From the NCBI RefSeq assembly GCF_003815535.1, contig NZ_RPFZ01000001.1, positions 1,860,001 to 1,924,000 on the forward strand: a stretch of DNA of 64,000 nt. The letters are read 5' to 3'. Below the pieces are notes generated by a model, which was not told the DNA's origin, searched no databases, and saw nothing but the letters and a program-made list of their open reading frames with translations. Each line of letters begins with the position of its first letter. The stretch's first letter is position 1. Source of the DNA: Aurantiacibacter spongiae. Lineage in GTDB: Bacteria > Pseudomonadota > Alphaproteobacteria > Sphingomonadales > Sphingomonadaceae. Of this stretch, positions 8,991-18,733 are shown in pieces. Both the position numbers and the translations under genes were made by a program.

Positions 8991-9041
8991 ACATCACGAA
9001 TTGGACCGGAACCACCTCAATCACGACAGGAGAACAAGACC

Positions 9042-9218
9042 ATGGTTGATCCAGACACCCGCCACGAACGCGATGGGTACGGCCTTTCGGGCCTGACCGA
9101 GAACGAAGCGCGTGAATTTCACAGCTATTTCACGAGGAGCTTCCTGTTCTTCCTGGCGATCGCGATCATCGCTCACATCCTTACCTACATCTGGGCGCCC
9201 TGGGGCGTGCCTGCGTAA
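9042..9218 (+). CDS. pufB: Light-harvesting complex 1 beta polypeptide PufB
   Basis: A 58-residue LH1 beta chain. It has the N-terminal GLTENEAREFHSYFTRSF motif, one transmembrane helix and the bacteriochlorophyll-ligating histidine H45 in IIAHILTYIWAPW; H27 in EFHSYF is the second conserved histidine. The ATG at 9042 is preceded by AGGAGA at 9029-9034. The protein inserts in the cytoplasmic membrane and forms alpha/beta heterodimers with PufA around the reaction centre. Confidence 0.97.
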   Translation: MVDPDTRHERDGYGLSGLTENEAREFHSYFTRSFLFFLAIAIIAHILTYIWAPWGVPA

Positions 9219-9257
9219 CGGCATCGTCACGACTCCCACCCCTACCGGAGACCGATC

Positions 9258-9563
9258 ATGAAAATCTGGCTTATCTTCGATCCGCGGCGCGCCCTCATCG
9301 GCCTGTTCGCCTTCCTTCTCGTCCTGGCGCTGCTGATCCATTTCATCCTGCTGGGAACCGAAGATTACAACTGGCTGCAGGGCAGTTCGGAAATCGACAC
9401 GACGGAAATGCTGATCGTGCCGCAGCCCGTGGAGGCTGCACCCTCGACCATGACCCCGGCACAGCCGGGTGCGCCCGACGCGACGACGGGTACCACGACG
9501 GCACCCCCGCCGGCGATGACCCCCGGCGAACCGGCACCCCAGACGATGCCTGCACAACAATGA
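9258..9563 (+). CDS. pufA: Light-harvesting complex 1 alpha polypeptide PufA with long Pro/Ala/Thr-rich C-terminal tail
   Basis: LH1 alpha chain: residues 1-50 are canonical, with [16 protein letters not shown], a transmembrane helix and the ligand histidine H28 in [16 protein letters not shown]. At 101 residues it is about 45 longer than a typical LH1 alpha (50-60). The extra C terminus (from about residue 56) is rich in Pro, Ala, Thr, Met and Gly ([28 protein letters not shown]) and should face the periplasm. CCGGAGACC before the ATG serves as ribosome binding site. It sits 39 bases after pufB and is followed by the strong hairpin that separates pufBA from pufLM. Confidence 0.95.
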   Translation: MKIWLIFDPRRALIGLFAFLLVLALLIHFILLGTEDYNWLQGSSEIDTTEMLIVPQPVEAAPSTMTPAQPGAPDATTGTTTAPPPAMTPGEPAPQTMPAQQ

Positions 9564-9569
9564 CGAGCG

Positions 9570-9600
9570 GGCGATGCGGACCCGGGCGGTCCGCATCGCC
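9570..9600 (+). other. Stable mRNA hairpin between pufA and pufL
   Basis: GGCGATGCGGACC (9570-9582) and GGTCCGCATCGCC (9588-9600) form a perfect 13-base-pair stem with a 5-base loop, starting six bases after the pufA stop. No T-run follows, so it is not a plain intrinsic terminator. In Rhodobacter a hairpin at the same place protects the pufBA segment from 3' exonuclease decay, giving excess LH1 over reaction centre. The same role is inferred here. Confidence 0.85.
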
Positions 9601-9659
9601 ATGACGCGAACCTGCATGGCGCAAGCCGCCCTGCAAATGCGACGAAGGTGGCGCAGACC

Positions 9660-10502
9660 ATGAGCATGCTCAGTTTCGAACCGAAATACAGGGTGCGCGG
9701 CGGTACGCTGGTAGGCGGCGACCTGTTCGATTTCTGGGCCGGCCCCTTCTATGTCGGATTCTTCGGGGTGACCGCGATCTTCTGCGCGCTGCTCGGAACG
9801 CTGCTCATTTTCTACGGTGCCAGTATCGGCCATGCCGACACGATCTGGCAGATTACCATCTCTCCGCCCGCTCTAAAATACGGTCTCGGCGTCGCCCCGC
9901 TCCGAGAGGGCGGGTTGTGGCAGCTTATCACCCTGTGCGCGATCGGGGCGTTCGTTTCCTGGGTTCTGCGCGAGGTGGAGATCTGCCGGAAACTGGGAAT
10001 GGGCTACCATGTCCCGATCGGTTTTTCCTTCGCCGTATTCGCCTATGTCTCCCTGGTCGTCATACGGCCGATGATGCTCGGCGCGTGGTGGCACGGCTTT
10101 CCCTATGGCATCATCGCGCATCTCGACTGGGTTTCGAACGTCGGCTACCAGTTTTACCACTTCCACTACAATCCGTTTCACCTGATCGCCGTGACCTGTT
10201 TCTTCGCGGCGACCATGTTTCTCGCAATGCACGGGGGACTGGTCCTGTCCGCAGTCAATCCGGGCAAGGGCAAGGAAGTGAAGTTCGCCGAGCACGAGAA
10301 CGCCTGGGCGCGCGATGCGATCTTCTATTCGGTGGGTGAAATCGGCATTCACCGGGCGGGTTACCTGCTGGCATTGAGCGCCGGTTTTTTCAGTGCCCTG
10401 TGCATGATCGTCAGCGGGCCGTTCATGATCCTGGGCTGGCCGTACTTCTTCGACTGGTACCTGCAACTGCCGATCTGGAACGGCATGGGCTTCTACGGCT
10501 GA
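9660..10502 (+). CDS. pufL: Photosynthetic reaction centre L subunit PufL
   Basis: The L subunit binds special-pair and accessory bacteriochlorophyll, bacteriopheophytin and QB with five transmembrane helices. The N terminus [25 protein letters not shown] is diagnostic, as are [24 protein letters not shown] (chlorophyll and iron histidines), [16 protein letters not shown] and [18 protein letters not shown] (iron-ligating histidine). ATG at 9660 is chosen because AAGGTGG lies about 10 bases upstream; an ATG at 9666 is equally close to the family start. Length about 280 residues. It is followed 11 bases later by pufM. Confidence 0.97.
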   Translation: MSMLSFEPKYRVRGGTLVGGDLFDFWAGPFYVGFFGVTAIFCALLGTLLIFYGASIGHADTIWQITISPPALKYGLGVAPLREGGLWQLITLCAIGAFVSWVLREVEICRKLGMGYHVPIGFSFAVFAYVSLVVIRPMMLGAWWHGFPYGIIAHLDWVSNVGYQFYHFHYNPFHLIAVTCFFAATMFLAMHGGLVLSAVNPGKGKEVKFAEHENAWARDAIFYSVGEIGIHRAGYLLALSAGFFSALCMIVSGPFMILGWPYFFDWYLQLPIWNGMGFYG

Positions 10503-10513
10503 GGGGCTGAGCG

Positions 10514-11521
10514 ATGGCTTTCCAATACTCCTACTACGAAAGTTTCTACAGCCAGCTGCAGGTTCGCGGACCCGTGGCGCGCGAGCCGCATCTCGAAGGC
10601 GATGACATCCCGCGCATAGAAAAGCATTTCTTCTCCTACTGGCTCGGCAAGCTCGGAGATCCGCAAGTCGGACCGTTCTATCTCGGCTGGTCGGGAATAT
10701 TCTCCCTGCTGTTCGGCTTTGCCGCATTCGAGATCATCGGCCTCAATTTCGCCGCGGCCAATGGCTGGAACCCGATCCGCTTCCTGAAAGGCATCATCTG
10801 GGATTCGGTCAGTCCTCCATCTGCCGAAAACGGCCTGAAACTGTTTCCGCCGCTGCTCGATGGCGGCTGGTGGCTCATCGCCGGTTTCTGCCTGACCGTG
10901 TCGGTGTGCCTGTGGTGGGTGCGGCTCTATCGTCGATCGCGCGCGCTCGGCATGGGTGTGCATGTCGCGCTGGCATTCGGCTGCGCGATCTTCCTGTTCC
11001 TGTCGATCGGCATCATCCGGCCCGTCCTGATGGGTGATTTCAGCGAAGCGCCGCCTTTCGGGATCATACCGCACCTCAACTGGACCGCGACCGTCTCGGT
11101 CGTTTACGGCAACTGGTACTACAACCCATTCCACATGCTCTCCATCGTCTTCCTGTATGGCTCGACCATGCTGTTCGCGATGCACGGCGGCACGATCCTG
11201 GCGACTGCCCGCTATGGTGCGGAGCGCGAGGGACGCGAAATCGTCGATCGCGGCACGGCGGCGGAACGCAGCGCGCTGTTCTGGCGCTGGACGATGGGCT
11301 TCAACGCCACCTTCGAGAGTATTCACCGGTGGGCCTGGTGGTTCGCGGTGCTGACGGTCATCACCGGCGGCATCGGCGTGCTGCTCACCGGCACGGTGGT
11401 CGACAACTGGTATCTGTGGGGAATGAAGCATGGCCTCGTGCCGGCCTACCAGTATCCCTACGACGCGACGCCCGTTCCCGTCGATCCCGTCCTGACGTCC
11501 ATTCCAGCGGAGCAAGGATGA
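10514..11521 (+). CDS. pufM: Photosynthetic reaction centre M subunit PufM
   Basis: The M subunit is the pseudo-symmetric partner of PufL; it binds special-pair bacteriochlorophyll and QA. The 335-residue protein has five membrane helices, [14 protein letters not shown] near residue 55, WNWTA-like [21 protein letters not shown], then [17 protein letters not shown] with ligand histidines, and [19 protein letters not shown]. The length is a little above the usual 305-325 because of a C-terminal extension after [13 protein letters not shown], as expected for species that carry PufC. Its stop overlaps the pufC start. Confidence 0.97.
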   Translation: MAFQYSYYESFYSQLQVRGPVAREPHLEGDDIPRIEKHFFSYWLGKLGDPQVGPFYLGWSGIFSLLFGFAAFEIIGLNFAAANGWNPIRFLKGIIWDSVSPPSAENGLKLFPPLLDGGWWLIAGFCLTVSVCLWWVRLYRRSRALGMGVHVALAFGCAIFLFLSIGIIRPVLMGDFSEAPPFGIIPHLNWTATVSVVYGNWYYNPFHMLSIVFLYGSTMLFAMHGGTILATARYGAEREGREIVDRGTAAERSALFWRWTMGFNATFESIHRWAWWFAVLTVITGGIGVLLTGTVVDNWYLWGMKHGLVPAYQYPYDATPVPVDPVLTSIPAEQG

Positions 11522-12636
11522 TGCGCTACGGTTCGGTCCTGTTCGCCCTTGCTCTGGCGGTTCTCGCCTTCGCCGTCCTCGTCCCGCCGTGGACGGTGCC
11601 GACCAATGTGGCCACGACGCAGACCGGCCCGGATTCCTCGGCAATGGGTCTCTATCTCGATGAGACCGCCGAGAACAATCCCCCGCGTCAGCCGGAAATA
11701 CTACCTGCCAGCATGACGTCAGGTGGCGGGGCGGCTTCGGGTTACAGCAACCTGCACGTTCTGGGCGGTCTGTCGCGCGACGAGTTCGACCGCACGATGG
11801 TCGCGCTCACCGCGTGGGTCGCCCCGGAGGAGGGCTGCGGATACTGCCACGGCGGACAGACCGAGAATTACGCGGCGGACTATCCACGCAAAGAGGTCGC
11901 GCGGCAGATGCTGCAAATGACGCGCGCCGTGAATTCCGGGTGGACGAACCACGTCGGCTCTCGCGGCGTCACCTGCTTCACCTGCCACCAGGACGAGAAC
12001 GTGCCGGAGTATCTCTGGCATCGCCAGCCCGAGCCGGAGCCGCCACTGGGCGGACTGGCCGGCAAGCCCGCCCCGTGGGACACGCGCGCCCGGACCATTC
12101 GCGGTTTCTTCCCGGAAGGCCCTTACGAGAAATACCTGCTCGAAGGGCAGCCAGCGCGCTACGTCCAGGCGAACACCGCCCTGGTGTCGGGGGACGAACC
12201 GGTCCAGCACAATCTCGAAGACGGGGAAGACGTCTATATCATGATGATGCAGATGTCGCAGGCTTTGGGCGTCAATTGTACCTTCTGCCATCAGAGCCGG
12301 TATGCGGCAGACTGGTCGCAAAGCCCTCCGAACCGTTTGATGGGGTATTCCGGCATCAAGATGACGCTGGCGCTGAATCAGCAGGTGTTCGATCGCCTGA
12401 CGCCCCTTGTCTCGAGCGATCTTCTGGGGCCGCTGGGCGATGCTGCAAAGATCAATTGCGGCAGCTGCCACAATGGGCGGCGGGAACCGGCGGGTGGCAT
12501 GAACGATGTCTATTATCCGGCCCTTGTCGGAGACGGCGTGCCGGCACCGGCCAATTCGGTGGCCAGATACAATCCGCATATTCCCATACTCGCACGCCAT
12601 CCCCGTGTCGGACCGCGGCAGGTGGCTCGCGACTGA
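11518..12636 (+). CDS. pufC: Reaction-centre tetrahaem cytochrome c subunit PufC
   Basis: PufC donates electrons to the photo-oxidised special pair from the periplasmic side. Four CxxCH haem motifs are visible: CGYCH, CFTCH, CTFCH and CGSCH. Methionines that could be axial ligands precede them ([25 protein letters not shown]). The N-terminal hydrophobic segment ([17 protein letters not shown]) has no lipobox cysteine and is more likely an uncleaved membrane anchor than a lipoprotein signal. ATG at 11518 overlaps the pufM stop; a second ATG follows directly at 11521. Length 372 residues. Last gene of the puf operon. Confidence 0.95.
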   Translation: MMRYGSVLFALALAVLAFAVLVPPWTVPTNVATTQTGPDSSAMGLYLDETAENNPPRQPEILPASMTSGGGAASGYSNLHVLGGLSRDEFDRTMVALTAWVAPEEGCGYCHGGQTENYAADYPRKEVARQMLQMTRAVNSGWTNHVGSRGVTCFTCHQDENVPEYLWHRQPEPEPPLGGLAGKPAPWDTRARTIRGFFPEGPYEKYLLEGQPARYVQANTALVSGDEPVQHNLEDGEDVYIMMMQMSQALGVNCTFCHQSRYAADWSQSPPNRLMGYSGIKMTLALNQQVFDRLTPLVSSDLLGPLGDAAKINCGSCHNGRREPAGGMNDVYYPALVGDGVPAPANSVARYNPHIPILARHPRVGPRQVARD

Positions 12637-12681
12637 CGGCGTTGAACTGCCGCTCCCGCCGCCAGGGCCGGCGTGTGCTGG

Positions 12682-14148
12682 CTATTGGCGGTGATCGGGG
12701 AAGATATCCGGGGACTGGATCGCCACTGCATCCTCCTCCTCCAGCCAGGTATCGACTTGTGGCACGGGCAGGCGCCGGAAGGCCGCGCGAAACAGCACGG
12801 TGCACACGATCGTGCCGATCACGCCGACGGCCAGAGCGATCGCCATGCTCAATGCGACCGCATGATCCGTAAGCGGTTCGGGGGCCGCAAGCGTTGCGGC
12901 GTACTGGCGCAGGATCGGACCCATGAGGAAATCGCCGACCGAACGGACGAGCTCGATAAAAGCGAAGACGCGGGGCAGCAGGGAGGAGCGCAGCGAGAAA
13001 GCCGCGAGAAACAACGCCGGGCTCACCGTAGCGCCTGCGCCGAATCCCAGCAAAGTGAGCGCTAGGCTGAGCCACGGCCACGGGGAGGAAGAGGCCAGGG
13101 CGATGAGCATTATTCCCGAACCGATCATCATGACCAGACCGACCAGGATCAGCACCGGAAGGTATCGGGACCGGAAAAGTCGGGCCAGGATCAGTGCGGC
13201 AAGCGCTGCACCCAGCAGCAGGGGCGAGAAGGTGAGACCGGTTTTGAGCGGTGTGAACTGCCAAAGCTGCATCGTCCGGCCGACGCTCAGCTCGAGAAGC
13301 GAGAGAAACACACCGCCGGCGAAAGCGGCGATAAGCGTACCTATGATCGGCAAGGTGTGGATGGTCTTGTGGATGGGTACGAGCGGCGTCTGCCGCCTTT
13401 CTTCATAGAGAAAGATTCCTGCAAAGCACGCGAGGCCGATTCCGAGAGGAACCAGGAACCACGCCGATCCGAAGCTTCGTCCCGCCAGCAGAGCCACGGC
13501 GGAAAACGGCAGGACCGTTCCCAGGAATGCCAGGACAAGCGCGCCGTAATCGCGCGGTAGTTCCGGATTGGGAGGATCGTTGTCGCGAAGTACCACGCGA
13601 CTGAAACCGGCAACCGAAAGCGCGATGGCGGCCAGCGCGAGATGAAACCCGCGCCATCCCGGGCCTGCCGCGACCAGCCCACCTACCATCGGACCGGCAG
13701 CGATCGCGCCGAACAGACCGAGGCTGATGAAACCGGCGCTGATCGTGACCTTTTCCGAAAATCCAGTGATCACGGGAGGGAGAGAGACGACGAGCAGCAT
13801 GCCAGTGGTCAAACCTGCGAGAACGTGGCCTGCGACGTAGGCCACCGGACCCTGCGCGATGGCGGCGCATAGCCACCCCGCGCACGTCGCCAGCGCCAGC
13901 AGGGGCAGGAGACGTCTGCGCGGGTGGCGTTGCACGAGGTCGCCTGCAAACAGCGCACCGAACGCATATCCGGCCGTGGAAAGCGATCCTGCCCAGCCCA
14001 GCGCCGCGCGGCTCGCTTCAAGATCGTGTTGGATCTGGCCCTCGAGCAACGACCCCGCGCTGCTGACCAGCAAGTAGGGAATGAGGGCGAAAAGGGCGAT
14101 GGCAAGCGTGGCCGGGTAGCTGCCGCGCAGACTGTCAGTAGAAACCAT
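12682..14148 (-). CDS. Major facilitator superfamily transporter, substrate unknown
   Basis: A 488-residue polytopic membrane protein with about 14 hydrophobic segments, as in DHA2-type drug/proton antiporters. The stretch between helices 2 and 3 (GDLVQRHPRRRLLPLL) matches the MFS A-motif position, and helix 5 carries GLFGAIAAGPMVGG. It is convergent with pufC and separated from the next leftward gene by 48 bases, so it probably has its own promoter. No motif identifies a substrate. It sits between the two arms of the photosynthesis cluster, but nothing in the sequence links it to pigment metabolism. Confidence 0.8.
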   Translation of the reverse strand: MVSTDSLRGSYPATLAIALFALIPYLLVSSAGSLLEGQIQHDLEASRAALGWAGSLSTAGYAFGALFAGDLVQRHPRRRLLPLLALATCAGWLCAAIAQGPVAYVAGHVLAGLTTGMLLVVSLPPVITGFSEKVTISAGFISLGLFGAIAAGPMVGGLVAAGPGWRGFHLALAAIALSVAGFSRVVLRDNDPPNPELPRDYGALVLAFLGTVLPFSAVALLAGRSFGSAWFLVPLGIGLACFAGIFLYEERRQTPLVPIHKTIHTLPIIGTLIAAFAGGVFLSLLELSVGRTMQLWQFTPLKTGLTFSPLLLGAALAALILARLFRSRYLPVLILVGLVMMIGSGIMLIALASSSPWPWLSLALTLLGFGAGATVSPALFLAAFSLRSSLLPRVFAFIELVRSVGDFLMGPILRQYAATLAAPEPLTDHAVALSMAIALAVGVIGTIVCTVLFRAAFRRLPVPQVDTWLEEEDAVAIQSPDIFPDHRQ

Positions 14149-14196
14149 GGTCCTTGAACGATTTCGACGCGCGATGGTTCGCGCAAGCCCTGTCGA

Positions 14197-14664
14197 TCAT
14201 TCTGAATGCAGGATACCCGAACGCCTGAGCAGCAGCGCGGCCAGTGCCAGAAGAAGGATCGCCGAGGTTTCGAACACGATGTTTTCCGGGGCCATGTCCT
14301 TGCTTTGCAGGACGACCAGCCGGGCGAGGGCGGTGATGGCGATGAAGATCGGATAGATGAAGGTCGCTTGCCCTTCGTTGTAGAATACGGCCGTCATGGC
14401 GATCACTTCGGCGAACAGGAACATGAGCAGTATGTCGGCCAGCACCACGACGCCCGTATGGGTCATCTGGACGATCAGCTGATAGGCCGCGAGGATAGTC
14501 ATCAGCGCGACGAGCGCCAGGAACGCCCGCTGGACCACCCGCAATCCGCCCAGCACGTAGCGAGTGCTCCTGCTCCCGTCCGAATTCGCCTGACTCGTCG
14601 GAGGCATGACCTCGTCCGCCCCGTTGGCCGGGTTCGTCCCGCCAGCGGGGCGGCGCTCCGTCAT
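14197..14664 (-). CDS. PsiE-like (phosphate-starvation-inducible E family) small membrane protein
   Basis: A 155-residue protein with four predicted membrane helices ([65 protein letters not shown]), resembling the PsiE family, whose function is unknown. The ATG at 14664 overlaps the hemA stop by four bases (ATGA), so translation is coupled to ALA synthase at the end of the long leftward operon. The family assignment rests on topology and the [15 protein letters not shown] pattern and is moderately sure; a role in photosynthesis is only suggested by location. Confidence 0.7.
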   Translation of the reverse strand: MTERRPAGGTNPANGADEVMPPTSQANSDGSRSTRYVLGGLRVVQRAFLALVALMTILAAYQLIVQMTHTGVVVLADILLMFLFAEVIAMTAVFYNEGQATFIYPIFIAITALARLVVLQSKDMAPENIVFETSAILLLALAALLLRRSGILHSE

Positions 14665-15881
14665 GCCGCGACCGAAACCCGGGACAGCGCGCACTGGCTC
14701 CACAGTTCGCTCAGCGCATCGACCAGCGCATCGATATGGGCATGGGTGTGATAGGGGGAGGGGGTGAAGCGCAACCGCTCGGTGCCGCGTGGAACGGTGG
14801 GGTAATTGATGGGCTGCACGTAGATGCCGTGATGGTCGAGCAGCCAGTCCGACAGGCGCCGGCATTTTTCCGCATCGCCGATCATCACCGGAACGATGTG
14901 GCTCTCGTTCGCCATGTGCGGAATGCCCGCCAGATCGAGCTTGCGGCGAAGATAGGCGACCTGGGCGCGCTGCGACAGACGCTCTTCGTTGCTGTGCTTG
15001 AGATAGCGGATACTCGCGGTCGCCCCCGCAGCCAGCACGGGCGGAAGTGCGGTCGTGAAGATGAAGCCGCTGGCGAAACTGCGGATGAAGTCGACCAGGC
15101 TCGCCGATGCCGCGATGTAGCCGCCCATCACGCCGACTGCCTTGCCCAGGGTGCCTTCTATGACCGTCACCCGGTCCATGAGGCCGCGCTCCTCGGCAAC
15201 CCCGCCTCCGCGCGGACCGTAGAGACCGACCGCGTGAACCTCGTCGAGATAGGTCATGGCCCCATGGCGCTCGGCGACCTCGCAGATTTCCGCGATGGGG
15301 GCGATATCGCCATCCATCGAATAGACGCTTTCGAAGGCCACGATCCTGGGGCGTGCGGGGTCAAGCGCGGAGAGGTGTCGGTCCAGATCCTCGGGATCGT
15401 TGTGTTGCCAGATCACCTTTTCTGCGCGCGAATGACGCACGCCCTCGATCATCGAGGCATGGTTCATCGCATCGGACAGGATCACCGACCCCGGCAATCG
15501 CGCGCCAAGCGTGGAAAGCGTCGCCCAGTTGGAAACGTAGCCCGAACTGAACAGCAACGCAGCTTCCTTGCCGTGCCAGTCGGCGAGTTCGCGCTCGAGC
15601 TCGATGTGCGCGTGCGTCGTCCCGGAAATGTTGCGTGTGCCGCCCGCGCCCGCGCCGTAGCGAGCCAGCGCGGCCTGCATGGCCTCCAGCACGACCGGGT
15701 TCTGCCCCTGTCCGAGATAGTCGTTCGAACACCAGACGGTGACGTCGCGCGCCATCTCTCCTCCGCGATGAACGGCATGCGGGAAATTGCCGGCCTCTCT
15801 CTCCAGATCGGCGAAATAGCGATAGTTTCCGGCCTCCCGCAGTTCGTTGAGTTGCGCGTCGAAGAGCGTGTCGAAATCCAT
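14661..15881 (-). CDS. hemA: 5-aminolevulinate synthase HemA
   Basis: HemA condenses glycine with succinyl-CoA to 5-aminolevulinate, the first step of tetrapyrrole synthesis by the C4 route of alphaproteobacteria; it needs pyridoxal phosphate. The 406-residue protein has [17 protein letters not shown], the nucleotide/PLP loop [11 protein letters not shown] and the Schiff-base lysine K247 in [13 protein letters not shown]. The ATG at 15881 ([11 protein letters not shown]) has GGGAGAA upstream and matches the family start; an ATG at 15902 would add seven residues and overlap the puhE::cobW stop. Placement inside the photosynthesis operon ties precursor supply to pigment synthesis. Confidence 0.96.
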   Translation of the reverse strand: MDFDTLFDAQLNELREAGNYRYFADLEREAGNFPHAVHRGGEMARDVTVWCSNDYLGQGQNPVVLEAMQAALARYGAGAGGTRNISGTTHAHIELERELADWHGKEAALLFSSGYVSNWATLSTLGARLPGSVILSDAMNHASMIEGVRHSRAEKVIWQHNDPEDLDRHLSALDPARPRIVAFESVYSMDGDIAPIAEICEVAERHGAMTYLDEVHAVGLYGPRGGGVAEERGLMDRVTVIEGTLGKAVGVMGGYIAASASLVDFIRSFASGFIFTTALPPVLAAGATASIRYLKHSNEERLSQRAQVAYLRRKLDLAGIPHMANESHIVPVMIGDAEKCRRLSDWLLDHHGIYVQPINYPTVPRGTERLRFTPSPYHTHAHIDALVDALSELWSQCALSRVSVAA

Positions 15882-15898
15882 AGCGTTTTCTCCCGAAT

Positions 15899-17638
15899 TC
15901 ATGCCGTCGCCACCAGGCGCAATCCCGCTGCCGGTTCGGCGAAGGCCGTGGCCAGCCCCTCGCGATCGAGATCGCTGCCGATGAGCATTACCCGGGCGGT
16001 ATCCTCGTCGCGCGGGATATGCGCGGTGACCGAAGCCCGGCCGCCGGCGATGTCGAACTTGAGCCAGCCGTCTCCGTCGCGTGCGATACCCTTGGCGCGC
16101 GCGATCCGTCCGAACTCGCCGTCCACGAGCCGCGCCAGGAGTGATCGCAACTGCGCCGAGGAGAGAGACCCGTCTAGCGCGAGGCTCGCGCTTTCGAAGC
16201 CGAGCGCATCGGGTCCGTGGTGATGGTGTCCCGCCCGATCGTCGCTGTCACTGCCGTGAACGTGCGGTTCGGGTCGATCCCCGAGTACCGGAACGACAGT
16301 CCGTTCGTGGCCGATGGGCTGGGCGTGACGCGCAAGCACCGTCTCCGCCCGTGGATTGAGCGAGGCGAGCGTATCGAGCACGGTCGCCAGCTCCTCGCCA
16401 TCGACCAGATCGGTCTTGTTGACGATGAACACCGGTGCCAGTCGCGCCTGCACGGCGAAGTAGTCATGCAGCCGCGCATAGTCTGCGACGAAGGCGGCGG
16501 CATCGATCACGGTCCACAGCCGTGTCTCGCGCAGATGAGGCTTGATTTCCGGGGTTTCCAGAACGCCAAGCAGGGCGCCCACGTCGGCGACACCCGATGG
16601 CTCGATCAAAACGCGGTCGGGCTGCATGTCGGCAAGGACGGTGCGCAACCTGTCGGTGACATCACCGCGCAGCGAACAGCAGATGCAGCCATTGGGCAGT
16701 TCCACCACTTCGGCATCTCCGCCCGATACGAGCCCGGCATCGATCCCCAGTTCGCCGAAATCGTTGACCAGCACCACGGTCTTTTCCGCCGGGTCGGCTT
16801 CGGCAAGCAGGCGCTGGAGGAATGTCGTCTTGCCCGCCCCAAGGAAGCCGACGACGATTTCCGCCACGAAGGGGCGGATCTCTCCGCGGGACTTCAGGCC
16901 GGCGGACCACAAGGCGGCGGTCGGCATGGGCAGCACCAGCATCCAGTGCTCCAGGATCGCGAGCGCCATCATCGCGGTCAGAAAGCTGTAACCCGCCTGC
17001 TCGAAAGCGCTCGCCCCGTCGGCGAAGGCGGCCTGCGCGACCACGACGGTAATGACGGTCGAGATGGTAATGGAAAACGGGAACAGCAGGTTCATCGCCC
17101 GCTTGTTGAGGAAGCCCTTGAGGAAGGTCAGGTGTTCGGGAAGAAATTCCTCGTTGAGGTTGCGCACGCCCAGAAACACGTTGAGCTTGGCGGATTGGTG
17201 CATCCACCACAAGATCATGAAGGTCCAGGTGCCGAACTGGTTGGGCTGCCCCCAGGTCAGCGCCACCACCGCCACGGCCGACGCGATGATCGCCAGTTCA
17301 TGCCAAAGGCTCGTCTGGATGGCGTGGCCGAAGTGCTTCCACCCGCCGCATCCTTCGGGGCAGGCGGCTTTCCGCGGACCCGTGACGATGCCCATGTAGA
17401 AGCTCACCTCCTGCCAGCCCCAGGCGAGCAGGCCGGCGACGAACGCGAGATAGGCTCCGGTCAGCGAGGTATCGGACGCGGTCTCGTGCAGGCCCCACAG
17501 GCTCGCAGCCATCACCAGCGTCGCCCCGGCGAAGCTGTACTTGAAGGTCCACGGCCTGAGCCCGTCGAGATAGATGATGAGGACCGTAGAGGCCCACCAC
17601 AGGACGAGCGCGGCGACGAGAGCGATGGCGATGGTCAT
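15899..17638 (-). CDS. puhE: Fusion protein: PuhE-like photosynthetic complex assembly domain + CobW/COG0523 (G3E) GTPase domain
   Basis: A single 579-residue frame. Residues 1-250 form a polytopic membrane protein of the PuhE/DUF3623 family ([75 protein letters not shown]). Residues 259-579 form a complete CobW-type G3E GTPase: P-loop GFLGAGKTT (264-272), CxCC metal motif [11 protein letters not shown] (C318, C320, C321), NKTD base motif and a His-rich stretch GHHHHGPD before the CobW C domain. Such GTPases deliver metals. No stop separates the domains; a GTG at 16867 with GGAGAG 12 bases upstream could start a free GTPase. The ATG at 17638 has AAGGAGAT in the gap after acsF. Confidence 0.88.
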   Translation of the reverse strand: MTIAIALVAALVLWWASTVLIIYLDGLRPWTFKYSFAGATLVMAASLWGLHETASDTSLTGAYLAFVAGLLAWGWQEVSFYMGIVTGPRKAACPEGCGGWKHFGHAIQTSLWHELAIIASAVAVVALTWGQPNQFGTWTFMILWWMHQSAKLNVFLGVRNLNEEFLPEHLTFLKGFLNKRAMNLLFPFSITISTVITVVVAQAAFADGASAFEQAGYSFLTAMMALAILEHWMLVLPMPTAALWSAGLKSRGEIRPFVAEIVVGFLGAGKTTFLQRLLAEADPAEKTVVLVNDFGELGIDAGLVSGGDAEVVELPNGCICCSLRGDVTDRLRTVLADMQPDRVLIEPSGVADVGALLGVLETPEIKPHLRETRLWTVIDAAAFVADYARLHDYFAVQARLAPVFIVNKTDLVDGEELATVLDTLASLNPRAETVLARHAQPIGHERTVVPVLGDRPEPHVHGSDSDDRAGHHHHGPDALGFESASLALDGSLSSAQLRSLLARLVDGEFGRIARAKGIARDGDGWLKFDIAGGRASVTAHIPRDEDTARVMLIGSDLDREGLATAFAEPAAGLRLVATA

Positions 17639-17653
17639 GGTCGAGGCATCTCC

Positions 17654-18733
17654 TTACCAGGCCGGTTGCAGGCGGCTGGCGGCCGGGGGCGTGTTGGCGA
17701 GCGGGCGCGCGAAATACAGCGCGGCGAATTGCGCGGCGGCGCGAGCGGCCAGCAACAGGATCTTCGCCCTCGCCAGACCGCCTGCAGCCTTCGCCGCGTC
17801 GATAGCCTCGCTCCTCAGCCGCAGCTTTTCGAGCCGGGTCCAGAATCGGTCGTCGCCAAGATCGGGAAGCGAGGGGAAGACCTGCTTCGACACTTCGTTG
17901 GTAATCGCGAATACCTTATGGGCGTATTCCTTCGGCCCGATCCCGATGGCATCGAAGAAAGCCGGCCGCTTGTGGTCGCGAATGTACATCGTCGCATAGA
18001 CGGCGATCTGGAAGAAACGCATCCAGCGCGCATTCAAGCCGCTCGTCAGCTTGGGATCGGCGCGCATCAGCAAGGCGAATGCCTCACCATGCCGGAATTC
18101 GTCGCTGCACCACTGCTCGAACCAGTTGAAGATCGGGTGGAAGCAGCGTTCGGGGTGGCGTTGCAGATGGCGGTAGATGGTGATGTAGCGCGCATAGCCG
18201 ATCTTTTCGGACAGGTAGGTCGCGTAGAAGATGAATTTCGGCTGGAAGAAGGTGTACTGTTTCTCCCGCGTCAGAAAGCCCAGGTTGATGCCGAGGCCGT
18301 AATCCTTGAGCGCATCGTTTATGAAGCCCGCATGGCGGCTTTCGTCGCGGGCCATGTAGCGGAACAGCGCGCAGATATCGGGATTGGAGCCGCGTCGTTT
18401 CATCTCGGCATAAAGGACGCAGCCGGAAAACTCCGCGGTGAGGGAGCTGACGAGGAAGTCGACCAGTTCCTCGGCCAGCTTCGCCGGCAGTTCGTCCAGC
18501 GGCTGCGCGTTCCAGTCGGCGATCCCGTTCTCGCGCTTGAAGTGCCGCTTGTTGCCGTCCTCGGCCAGCTCGTCGATCAGCGCATCCCATTCGCCGCGCA
18601 CCGCCTCCACACTCATCGCGTCGAGAGCGTCGAAATCGGTGGTGTAGAAGCGCGGATTGAGCAGCGTGTTGACCTGCGCCATGCGCGTGGTGTGATTGCT
18701 ATCGGCAGGATCCGGGGCAGATTGACGGGTCAT
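17654..18733 (-). CDS. acsF: Aerobic Mg-protoporphyrin IX monomethyl ester oxidative cyclase AcsF
   Basis: AcsF is the di-iron, oxygen-dependent cyclase that forms ring E of protochlorophyllide. The 359-residue protein contains the two di-iron motifs ARDESRHAGF and CSDEFRHGEAF, each ExxH or DExRH type, with additional carboxylates in AEFSGCVLYAEMKRR. PEKIGYARYITIYRHL-type sequence follows. ATG at 18733 has AAGGAA upstream and overlaps the stop of the small orf93; the frame is open to 18781 without homology. AcsF together with absence of bchE in the window points to an aerobic phototroph. Confidence 0.97.
   Translation of the reverse strand: MTRQSAPDPADSNHTTRMAQVNTLLNPRFYTTDFDALDAMSVEAVRGEWDALIDELAEDGNKRHFKRENGIADWNAQPLDELPAKLAEELVDFLVSSLTAEFSGCVLYAEMKRRGSNPDICALFRYMARDESRHAGFINDALKDYGLGINLGFLTREKQYTFFQPKFIFYATYLSEKIGYARYITIYRHLQRHPERCFHPIFNWFEQWCSDEFRHGEAFALLMRADPKLTSGLNARWMRFFQIAVYATMYIRDHKRPAFFDAIGIGPKEYAHKVFAITNEVSKQVFPSLPDLGDDRFWTRLEKLRLRSEAIDAAKAAGGLARAKILLLAARAAAQFAALYFARPLANTPPAASRLQPAW

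Noticed and set aside
12637-12681. Terminator between convergent pufC and MFS genes
   Set aside because: Only short GC-rich partial pairings (GCCGCC/GGCGG) and no T-run; not strong enough to call.
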